23,932 bases of DNA from Nemertoderma westbladi (lineage: Eukaryota > Xenacoelomorpha > Nemertodermatida > Nemertodermatidae): assembly GCA_032718475.1 (NCBI GenBank), contig JAUCBJ010002586.1, positions 1-23,932 of the forward strand, given 5' to 3'. The notes beneath the pieces were generated by a model. The model had not been told where the DNA came from and did no database searches. It saw only the letters and a list, made by a program, of their open reading frames with translations. The translations under genes and the position numbers were made by a program. This document shows positions 1-11,400 of the stretch, in pieces. Numbering within the stretch: position 1 is the stretch's first letter; the number at the start of each line of letters is the position of its first letter.

Positions 1-1008
1 AGGCACTAAACACAGATCGTTGTGTATTTAAATCCTATAATATTTTAACAATTAAGAACATATTAAAAATTCCGATTTATTCAAGTTATATATATAACAT
101 ATAATTTATTGCACTGTGCGGCGTCCTGATTTTTGGGGGTTTTGCACAATCCATTTCGATAACTTTTGGGTGTATGTACATTTTTCAAATTCTAACTTGT
201 TCTGTATTTCGGGGGCAAGGGAAAGAAGGGGGCTTTAATTGAGGCGGGGAATTGAAATCTCGTCTCCGCGAATTAACAATAACTAATACAATTATCGAGA
301 ATTAATACCATATTATGTCGCAATTTAACTTTTTGGGAGTAATCAGCTGTTTCTTATTTGTTATTCGTCTTAGAACAAAAACTGAACTTTTACGTGAAAA
401 TTTACTTTCGATAGATTAATAAAGTGGTGGTCGCAAGAACTAAGGGTCCACAGTAGGTTAACATATACTCTCTCTAAAGTGTAAAACGGTAATTTCAATG
501 TCAAAATATGACAGTCGAAAATGTAAAGGGCTAGTAAAGATCAGTCAGTATATTGATAAGTTGAAAGGAAGAGAGAGTCGCATAAAGTACAATAATTTAT
601 TGTAATAAATTTCGCCTAAAAACTAACAGCTCAACTAATTAGCATAAATAATATTCACAATTAATATTGGTGATATGAGAATTAAGGATGAACAATCTGA
701 GACAATATTGTTACTTACAACAATAATATATAAACCCATACAAGGCATATTACAATAGTATATCTTAATCATAATCATATTATTAATTATTAATTAGGAT
801 ATTATTAATATAATATTGTATAGTTAATATCATCATAATCATTTTATACTCTAGAAATCATTAAATTGAAGAAATAAACTAAATTTAAGTAAAATGGTAA
901 AGAGCCTATTTTGCGTATTTACGGTAGCAGCTAATATTAACCCTTTCGGTACCTAACTGGAAATTATTCAAACGCCCAAGTGCCCAACACTAATTCATGA
1001 ATTTCTGA
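1..1008. other. AT-rich non-coding stretch
   Basis: No convincing exon, RNA gene or transposon was found here on either strand. The stretch is AT-rich, with short AT palindromic runs around 770-835. It lies downstream of the minus-strand LIM gene and is probably intergenic or distal 3' flank. Confidence 0.5.
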
Positions 1009-1905
1009 AGTCTGTCAGTCTTTCTGTCAGTTTGTCTGTCAAGACTTTAGAAAGACTAAAATCTACTAACATTCTCGCTATCGGGGTTTTCCTTGTCAAG
1101 GATTTCATTTCCGCTGTCAGTTTTCACTTTTAACCATATCCAGACTGTCTGTCGGTCTGTCTGTCAGTCTGTCTGTCAGTCTGTCCGTCAAAAGTATAAG
1201 GAATCACATTAGCTAATTAAAATTATCGCTATGGGGGTTTTTCTGGTCAAGGAATTTATTTCCGGTGTCAGTTTTCACTTTTGACCCTATGCAGACTGAC
1301 TGTCGGTTTGTCCGTCTGTCTGTCAGTCTGTCCGTCGAAAATGTAAGGAATCACATTAGCTAATTAAAATTCTCTCTATGGGGGTTTTCCTGGTCAAGGA
1401 TTTCATTTCCGCTGTCAGTTTTCACTTTTGACCCTATCCAGACTGTCTGTCGGTCTGTCTGTCTGTCTGTCCGTCAAAAATATAAGGAATCACATTAGCT
1501 AATTAAAATTATCCATATGGGGGTTTTCCTGGTCAAGGATTTGATTTCCGCTGTCAGTTTTCACTTTTGACCCTATCCAGACTGTCTGTCGGTCTGTCTG
1601 TCTGTCTGTCTGCCCGTCAAAAATATAAGGAATCACATTAGCTAATTAAAATTATCCATATGGGGGTTTTCCTGGTCAAGAATTTCATTTCCGCTGTCAG
1701 TTTTCACTTTTGACCCTATCCAGACTGTCTGTCGGTCTGTCTGTCTGTCTGTCTGTCCGTCAAAAATATAAGGAATCACATTAGCTAATTAAAATTATCC
1801 ATATGGGGGTTTTCCTGGTCAAGGATTTCATTTCCGCTGTCAGTTTTCACTTTTGACCCTATCCAGACTGTCTGTCTGTCAGTCAGTCTGTTTAGGCTTT
1901 TTCGT
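1009..1905. repeat. Tandem repeat of about 143 bp with internal GTCT runs
   Basis: Six imperfect copies are seen. A landmark GGGGTTTTC falls near 1083, 1233, 1380, 1519, 1662 and 1805, giving spacings of 150, 147, 139, 143 and 143 bp. Each unit contains CTGTCAGTTTTCAC, GACCCTATCCAGACTG, a run of GTCT/GTCG tetranucleotides and AAGGAATCACATTAGC. Most spacing differences are small and are accounted for mainly by the length of the tetranucleotide run, so slippage appears nested inside a longer tandem repeat. The copies on the left are more diverged than those on the right. No coding potential is apparent. Confidence 0.85.
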
Positions 1906-2272
1906 TTAGGTGTTTAGTCAGTTTAGGCCTACCTTACTACAGTACTGCCTTATTATGTTATTGCTAAACTCTGGCAGTCTGTAAGCACGTCTGCAATAGG
2001 CCGACCGGTAGTTAAATTACAGTAGATACAAGCTGAAATGCGCCGCTAACATATAGAAGCATGTACTTAAGAGTCCAGCAACATTTTCCCTTCTTAGAAA
2101 TCGATTAAATGTCATGGAACAGACGTGTGTGTCATGGTACCGAAAGAGTTTATGGGAATAAAAACGAAAAGATACAACAAAAAAATGTGACCAGAGGAGT
2201 TATTTAGTCCACTGCTCGCACTTGTACATAGGAATTCACACCTCAACCAGCTACCCCCAACTAACTCCCGCT
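1906..2272 (-). other. 3' UTR / 3' flank of the LIM gene
   Basis: This stretch follows the stop codon of the minus-strand gene. No canonical AATAAA on the minus strand was found close to the stop. The nearest weak variant is CATAAA, complementary to 2147-2155. The true 3' end cannot be set from the sequence. Nothing else recognisable is present. Confidence 0.4.
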
Positions 2273-2427
2273 CTACCAGTTAGGGCGCCCGCAATCAGGA
2301 CATAGAATTTCCTCTCCTTCGGTAATAAAGCCCCGGCCAACCAAACTCGTCTCACATCGCCGGCAGACGAAACACTCGTTATGCCAGTGTTTGTCCTCAA
2401 AGGTAATAAATTTAGTGCCGCCAATAC
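2273..2427 (-). CDS. Exon 7: LIM4 and C-terminus
   Basis: Encodes residues 380-429, starting IGGTKFITFEDKHWHNECF and ending CPDCGRPNW before a TAG stop at 2275-2273. It supplies H394, C397, C400, C403, C421 and C424 of LIM4; the first two ligands are in exon 6. The acceptor is TTTCCAG at 2429-2428, and the first two bases complete a glycine codon begun in exon 6. The protein stops five residues after the last zinc ligand, as FHL-family proteins usually do. Confidence 0.92.
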
Positions 2428-5400
2428 CTGGAAATAATAATAATATATATCAATAATAAAAATAATAAAAGCACAATAAAATATATCTATGACTTGCAGG
2501 TCCTACTACGATAGTAAGACAGTGGTGATCAATAAATTTATAGGGCGTTACCTGTGATTGGTTGACTTCAATCAGTACTTGCTTGTGATTGGTTGACCAC
2601 AATCAGTACTTACCTGTGATTGGTTGACCATAATCAGTATACCTACCTGTAATTGGTTGACCACAATCCGTGCACTTCTTAGCAAATAGTTTCCCAAAAC
2701 AATCGGCGCAGAATGGCCGCTCATCCCGGGTGGTGAACCGTTGTCCGGCCAACGAAACGGCGCATTCGAAGCAGGTGAAGCACTCCCGATGGAAGGGTTC
2801 GCCCCGGTACGTAACTCCACCCGATGTGATCACCTGTAGGGAGAGATGTTGGAAGAACATATGAGTAATATAATGTTACACGAGTCAATGTAAGAAATAA
2901 TGATATGGAGCCTAATTTTTACCTTTAAACTTAGTTTAACTTACAATTATTCTTTATCCACTATAGTACACTTTAATAAACTGTTTTACACATAGTTAAC
3001 ATTAGTACTTACTTACCATTCCATAGTGCACTTAGTTCTTACCGTACTGCACTTAGCTCTTACCTTACTGCACTTAGTTTTTACCTTACTGCACTTAGCT
3101 CTTGCCTTACTGCACTTAGTTCTTACCTTACTGCACTTAGTTCTTACCGTACTGCACTTAGTTCTTACCTTACTGCACTTAGCTCTTACCTTACTGCACT
3201 TTGCTCTTACCTTACTGCACTTAGTTTTTACCTTACTGCACTTAGCTCTTGCCTTACTGCACTTAGCTCTTACCTTAATCCACTTAGTTTTTACCTTACT
3301 GCACTTAGCTCTTACCTTACTGCACTTAGTTTTTACCTTACTGCACTTAGTTCTTACCGTACTGCACTTAGCTCTTACCTTACTGCACTTAGTTCTTACC
3401 TTACTGCACTTAGCTCTTACCTTACTGCACTTAGTTCTTACCTTATTGCATTTAGTTCTTACCTTACTGCACTTAGCTCTTACCTAACTGCACTTAGTTC
3501 TTACCTTATTGCACTTAGTTCTTACCTTACTGCACTTAGTTCTTACCTTATTGCACTTAGCTCTTACCTTACTGCACTTAGTTCTTACCTTATTGCACTT
3601 AGTTCTTACCTTACTGCACTTAGTTCTTACCTTATTGCACTTAGCTCTTACCTTACTCCACTTAGTTCTTACCTTACTGCACTTAGTTCTTACCTTATTG
3701 CATTTAGTTCATACCTTACTGCACTTAGCTCTTACCTTACTGCACTTAGTTCTTACCTTATTGCACTTAGTTCTTACCTTACTGCACTTAGTTCTTACCT
3801 TATTGCACTAGTCAAGTTTTATGAAGAACTGACTGGACTTATTAAGGACATCCCGAAACACAATGTTAAAGTCATTGCTGGTGACCTGAATGCGCAAATT
3901 GGCCCAGAAGACATCAAGGGTTACACCTATAACACCAGTTCTAACAGAAATGGGTACTTACTCTTAGACCTAATGGAAGAATGTGAATTGATACCAACAA
4001 ACAACACATTCGAAAAGAGTAAGTGGAAGCTATGGACCTTTCAATACCCTAATGGAACCAAAGCACAACTGGATTACATCCTTATAAACAAAAAGTGGAG
4101 AAATAGCATGATCAACTGCGAGGCATACAGCTCGTTCAACCTAATTGGTTCGGACCACAGAATTGTGACTGCAGAGATCAGACTCAGTTTGAGAGCCAGC
4201 AAACCCAGGACAAGCAAGCAAATCAACTATGACTGGGAGAAACTCAGAACTGACAATGCTGTAAAGGATGCTTAGACAGTAGAAGTTCAAAACCGCTTTG
4301 AAGCACTTCAGTCAATGGATGAAGACCAATCCACCGATTCAATATACCAGAATATAATAACAGCCCACAAGGTATCAGCTAAGAGGCATATCCCCCAGAA
4401 ACCTAAACGAAAACAGTATGTGCCATGGCAAAACTCTGAGGTTACTTGTAAGAGAGAAGATCTTAAGATAGCCTACAAAGTTAAAACCGAACAACCAACA
4501 ACCGAAAACATTAACAAGGTTGAGAAAGCTAAGGACGATCTTAAATTGGCCTACAACATCAGCCAGGAAAAGTACATACAGGATAAAACTGAAGCAATTA
4601 CAACTGCTCACATACAGCAACAATCAAGACTTACCTGGCAAACTGTAAATGAGGTATCTGGTCGGAAAAGTTGTGCAAAGGGGCGCCTCAAAGCCGATAG
4701 TCCTGAAGAACGTGTTGGGAAGTGGAAAAATCACTTCAGCAACTTGCTTGGGCAGCCACCAAACATCGAGGTCAGCCCTACAAGGAAAATATATGACAAG
4801 ACACTACCTATAGAAACAGGGGACTTCACACCTGCCGAACTCCAAAGAAGCATTAAAAGCATGTCCAATAATAAAGCGAGTGGATTAGATGAAATCCCAG
4901 CGGAGGTATGGAAAACCGGAGTGCTAAATAGACCATTATTGAATGTTTGCAACCGGATGTTAAAAGGGGAAAAGCCACCACCAATTTGGACTAAAGGTCA
5001 ACTAAAGCCTCTCCCCAAGAAAGGAGACCTCGGCATACCAACAAACTATCGTGGGATCTGTCTGCTTGTGGTAGCTTCCAAAATATACAATAAAATGATT
5101 CTATATAGGATTAGGCCTCACATAGAGAAACTACTGCGTAAGAGCCAAAACGGATTTCGACCAAGTAGATCAACAATAGCTCAGATACTTGCACTACGGA
5201 GACTGATTGAAGGAATTAAGTCAAAGAATCTCCCCGCAGTCCTGACTTTTGTGGACTTCAAGAAGGCATTCGACTCCATCCATAGAGTTAAAATGCTTGA
5301 AATCCTAAGAGCTTATGGAATACCAGAAGTAATTGTTGCTGGCATTGGATTGCTATATTGTGACACAGAAGCGCAGGTACTCTCACCAGATGGTGAAACT

Positions 5401-8400
5401 GAGTTTTTCTCAATCCTGGCTGGCGTACTGCAAGGTGACACATTAGCACCATTACTATTTGTAATTGTGCTGGATTACGCAATGAGGACGGCCACAAAGG
5501 GTGAAGATCTGGGATTCACACTTCAAGAACGCAGAAGTAGTAGATATCCGGCAACTACAGTCACAGACACCGACTTTGCGGATGACATCGCCCTGCTCTC
5601 TAATACGCTAGCAGATGCACAGCTTCTACTAAATAAAGTGGAGAGGGCTGCTAAGAAGGTTGGATTGCATATAAATGCTACCAAGACCGAATTCATGACC
5701 TTTAATGTTGATGAAAACTTGACAACCATTGATAATAATTAACTAAGGCAGGTCGATGACTTCCAGTACCTTGGATCATGGATAGAGAGTAGCAAAAAGG
5801 ACATAGAAGTTAGGAAAGCAAAGGCTTGGGTAGCTCTATCAAAAATGGATACCATCTGGAAATCAGATCTCTCCAGGCACCTGAAGACCAAGTTCTTTCG
5901 AGCCACAGTGGAAAGTGTATTTTTATACGGGGGTGAGACCTGGACACTGACTACATCACTTCAACAACGAATTGATGGTTGCTACACAAGACTACTAAGG
6001 GCAGCCCTAAACATCAGCTGGAGACAACACATGACAAACGCCGAGCTTTATGGTACAATACCACCTGTATCAACCACCCTCCGTGAACGCAGATTAAGAT
6101 TCAGTGGGCACTGCTGGCGAAGTAAAGACGAGGTCATACCAGATCTACTTTTCTGGCAACCGACTCATGGAAAGCGTAGTCGTGGACGACCTGCCATAAC
6201 ATATATAGATCAACTTGAAAGGGATACTGAACTTGGGAGAAACGAAATTGCGACAACTATGGAGAATCGGGAAGCCTGGAAGGATCTCATTTCCACTGTC
6301 CGTGTTCGCTCGACCTAGTAGTAGTAGTATTGCACTTAGCTCTTACCTTACTGCACTTAGTTCTTACCTTACTGCACTTAGTTTTTACCTTGCTGCACTT
6401 AGCTCTCACCCTATTGCCATTAGCTCTTACCTTACTGCACTTAGTTCTTACCTTACTGCACTTAGTTCTTACCTTACTGCACTTAGCTCTTACCTTACTG
6501 CCCTTAGTTCTTACCTTATTTAACTTAGTTCTTACCTCACTGCACTTAGTTCTTACCTCACTGCACTTAGTTCTTACCTTACTGCACTTAGTTCTTACCT
6601 TACTGCACATAGTTCTTACCTTACTGCACTTAGTTCTTACCTTACTGCACTTAGCTCTTACCCTATTGCCATTAGCTCTTACCTTACTGCACTTAGTTCT
6701 TACCTTACTGCACATAGTTTTTACCTTACTGCACTTAGCTCTTACCTTACTGCACTTAGTTCTTACCTTACTGCCCTTAGTTCTTACTTTACTGCACTTA
6801 GTTCTTACCTTACTGCACTTAGTTCTTATCTTACTGCACTTAGTTCTTACCTTACTGCACTTAGCTCTTACCCTATTGCCATTAGCTCTTACCTTACTGC
6901 ACTTAGTTCTTCCCTTACTGCACATAGTTCTTACCTTACAGCACTTAGCTCTTCCCTTACTGCACTTTGCTCTTACCTTACTGCACTTAGCTCTTACCTT
7001 ACTGCACTTAGTTCTTACCTTACTGCACTTAGTTCTTACCTTACTGCACCTAGTTCTTACCTTACTGCACTTAGTTCTTACCTTACAGCACTTAGTTCTT
7101 ACCTTACTGCACTTAGCTCTTACCATACTCCACTTAGTTCTTACCTTACTGCACTTAGTTCTTACCTTACTGCACTTAGTTCTTACCTTACTGCACTTTG
7201 CTCTTACCTTACTGCACTTTTCTCTTACCTTACTGCACTTAGCTCTTACCTTACTGCACTTAGTTCTTACCTTACTGCACTTAGTTCTTACCTTACTGCA
7301 CTTAGTTCTTACCTTACTGCACTTAGTTCTTACCTTACTGCACTTAGCTCTTACCATACTCCACTTAGTTCTTACCTTACTGCACTTAGTTCTTACCTTA
7401 CTGCACTTAGTTCTTACCTAACTGCACTTAGTTCTTACCTTACTGCACTTAGTTCTTACCTTACTGCACTTAGTTCTTACCTTACTGCACTTAGTTCTTA
7501 CCTTACTGCACTTAGTTCTTACCTTGCTGCACTTAGTTCTTACCTTACTGCACTTAGTTCTTACCTTACTGCACTTAGTTCTTACCTTACTGCACTTAGT
7601 TCTTACCTTACTGCACTTAGTTCTTACCTTACTGCACTTAGTTCTTACCTTACTGCACTTAGTTCTTACCTTACTGAACTTAGTTCTTACCTTACTGCAC
7701 TTAGTTCTTACCTTACTGCACTTAGTTCTTACCCTACTCCACTTAGTTCTTACCTTACTGCACTTAGCTCTTACCCTACTCCACTTAGTTCTTACCTTAC
7801 TGCACTTAGCTCTTACCTTACTCCACTTAGTTCTTACCTTACTGCACTTAGTTCATACCTTACTGCACTTAGTTCTTACCTTACTGCACTTAGTTCTTAC
7901 CTAACTGCACTTAGTTCTTACCTTACTGCACTTAGTTCTTACCTTGCTGCACTTAGTTCTTACCTTACTGCACTTAGTTCTTACCTTGCTGCACTTAGTT
8001 CTTACCTTACTGCACTTAGCTCTTACCTTACTGCACTTAGTTCTTACCTTACTGCACTTAGCTCTTACCTTACTCCACTTAGTTCTTACCTTACTGCACT
8101 TAGTTCATACCTTACTGCACTTAGTTCTTACCTTACTGCACTTAGTTCTTACCTAACTGCACTTAGTTCTTACCTTACTGCACTTAGTTCTTACCTTGCT
8201 GCACTTAGTTCTTACCTTACTGCACTTAGTTCTTACCTTGCTGCACTTAGTTCTTACCTTACTGCACTTAGCTCTTACCTTACTGCACTTAGTTCTTACC
8301 TTACTGCACTTAGCTCTTACCATACTCCACTTAGTTCTTACCTTACTGCACTTAGTTCTTACCTTACTGCACTTAGTTCTTACCTTGCTGCACTTAGTTC

Positions 8401-11400
8401 TTACCTTACTGCACTTAGTTCTTACCTAACTGCACTTAGTTCTTACCTTACTGCACTTAGTTCTTACCTTACTGCACTTAGTTCTTACCTTGCTGCACTT
8501 AGTTCTTACCTTACTGCACTTAGTTCTTACCTTACTGCACTTAGCTCTTACCTTACTCCACTTAGTTCTTACCTTACTGCACTTAGTTCTTACCCTACTC
8601 CACTTAGTTCTTACCTTACTGCACTTAGCTCTTACCCTACTCCACTTAGTTCTTACCTTACTGCACTTAGCTCTTACCTTACTCCACTTAGTTCTTACCT
8701 TACTGCACTTAGTTCATACCTTACTGCACTTAGTTCTTACCTTACTGCACTTAGTTCTTACCTAACTGCACTTAGTTCTTACCTTACTGCACTTAGTTCT
8801 TACCTTGCTGCACTTAGTTCTTACCTTACTGCACTTAGTTCTTACCTTGCTGCACTTAGTTCTTACCTTACTGCACTTAGCTCTTACCTTACTGCACTTA
8901 GTTCTTACCTTGCTGCACTTAGTTCTTACCTTACTGCACTTAGTTCTTACCTTACTGCACTTAGCTCTTACCTTACTCCACTTAGTTCTTACCTTACTGC
9001 ACTTAGTTCTTACCTTACTGCACTTAGTTCTTACCTTACTGCACTTAGTTCTTACCTTACTGCACTTAGTTCTTACCTTGCTGCACTTAGTTCTTACCCT
9101 ACTCCACTTAGTTCTTACCTTACTGCACTTAGCTCTTACCCTACTCCACTTAGTTCTTACCTTACTGCACTTAGCTCTTACCTTACTCCACTTAGTTCTA
9201 CCTTACTGCACTTAGTTCATACCTTAAATGCACTTAGTTCTTACCTTACTGCACTTAGTTCTTACCTTACTGCACTTAGTTCTTACCTTACTGCACTTAG
9301 TTCTTACCTAACTGCACTTAGTTCTTACCTTACTACACTTAGTTCTTACCTTACTGCACTTAGTTCTTACCTTACTGCACTTAGTTCTTACCTAACTGCA
9401 CTTAGTTCTTACCTTACTGCACTTAGTTCTTACCTTGCTGCACTTAGTTCTTACCTTACTGCACTTAGTTCTTACCTTACTGCACTTAGCTCTTACCTTA
9501 CTCCACTTAGTTCTTACCTTACTGCACTTAGTTCTTACCCTACTCCACTTAGTTCTTACCTTACTGCACTTAGCTCTTACCCTACTCCACTTAGTTCTTA
9601 CCTTACTGCACTTAGCTCTTACCTTACTCCACTTAGTTCTTACCTTACTGCACTTAGTTCATACCTTACTGCACTTAGTTCTTACCTTACTGCACTTAGT
9701 TCTTACCTTACTGCACTTAGTTCTTACCTTACTGCACTTAGTTCTTACCTACCTGCACTTAGTTCTTACCTTACTGCACTTAGTTCTTACCTTACTGCAC
9801 TTAGTTCTTACCTTACTGCACTTAGTTCTTACCTTACTGCACTTAGTTCTTACCTAACTGCACTTAGTTCTTACCTTACTGCACTTAGTTCTTACCTTAC
9901 TGCACTTAGTTCTTACCTTACTGCACTTAGTTCTTACCTTACTGCACTTAGTTCTTACCTTACTGCACTTAGTTCTTACCTAATTGCACTTAGTTCTTAC
10001 CTTTGCACTTAGTTCTTACCTTGCTGCACTTAGTTCTTACCTTACTGCACTTAGTTCTTACCTTACTGCACTTAGCTCTTACCTTACTCCACTTAGTTCT
10101 TACCTTACTGCACTTAGTTCATACCTTACTGCACTTAGTTCTTACCTTACTGCACTTAGTTCTTACCTTACTGCACTTAGTTCTTACCTCACTCCACTTA
10201 GTTCTTACCTTACTGCACCTAGCTCTTACCCTACTCCACTTAGTTCTTACCTTACTACACTTAGCTCTTACCTTACTGCACTTAGTTCTTACCTTACTGC
10301 ACTTAGTTCTTACCTTACTGCACTTAGTTCTTACCTTACTGCACTTAGTTCTTACCTAACTGCACTTAGTTCTTACTTTACTGGACTTAGTTCTTACCTT
10401 ATTGCATTTAGTTCTTACTTTACTGCACTTAGTTCTTACCTTATTGCATTTAGTTCTTACCTTACTGCACTTAGTTCTTACCTTGCTGCACTTAGTGCAT
10501 CGAGTAGCGAAACGGTCTTCGTAACAGGTTGTGCAGTAAGGGTGATCGTCTTTTGGCACGAAGGCTTTAGTTCCAATCGCGATCCTACAGACAAAGCAGG
10601 TGAAACATTCTTCGTGGTAAGAGTGACCTCGCCATTCCAGTTTCTTCGTTCCTGTTGAATAAAGGTTAAGAATAAATATAAGTACTCCAGGTGAAGCAGT
10701 ACTAGTATACGGCATAGGAATAAAAGTAAAAATACACCATTTTTAAGAAAAAAGTAAATACCATGTATTTGTAGGAAATAAAATCTATATTCTTGAAAAG
10801 TCGGCCACATCGGCTAAAAAGACAATTGGTCCGCGTAATTAAATAATATAAATAAATAAATAAATAAATCGAATTAATAATAGTTTGACAAATAATTAAT
10901 TAATGAAAAATTTATCTGTTTTATAACAGATTTATTTATAACAAATCACCACTGTGACGGGAAATTTTAAATCAGTTTGGTCACGGGTTTCAAATAAATT
11001 TTAAATTTGGTGATATCATGTGAATACTATTAATATACAAAGTTAAATGAGGTAATAAATCCTGCGTGCGTCATATTAGTTCAAACATACAAATTTCCCA
11101 GTCGAAAAACCATACACTAAGTGAGATACATTGTATTTATTAGAAAAAATGAAAATAAACGACTCACCAGCTTTAAATACTTTTCCGCAACTGTCGCAAC
11201 GGGAGGCGAAGTGTTCGTCGTGGCAGTCGGCGCAGTAAAGTCGCTCGTTCTTCGCTCCGAACGGTTTATCTACCAGAGAGATTTTACAACTGGAACAGCT
11301 GAAGCAGCGCTCGTGCCAATGTTTGTCTTTGTACGAAAGATCCTAAAAAAAGGAACGACAGATCCTAAAAAAGGTACGAATAATCCTAAAAGGTACGAAT

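Noticed and set aside
6330-9857. Long plus-strand frames of Leu/His/Thr heptads over the satellite
   Set aside because: They follow from a 21-bp unit without stops in that frame; no start context, no domain, and the frames break wherever the array has an indel.
3011-10481. CRISPR-like array
   Set aside because: The repeats are contiguous 21-bp units with no spacers, inside a eukaryotic intron.
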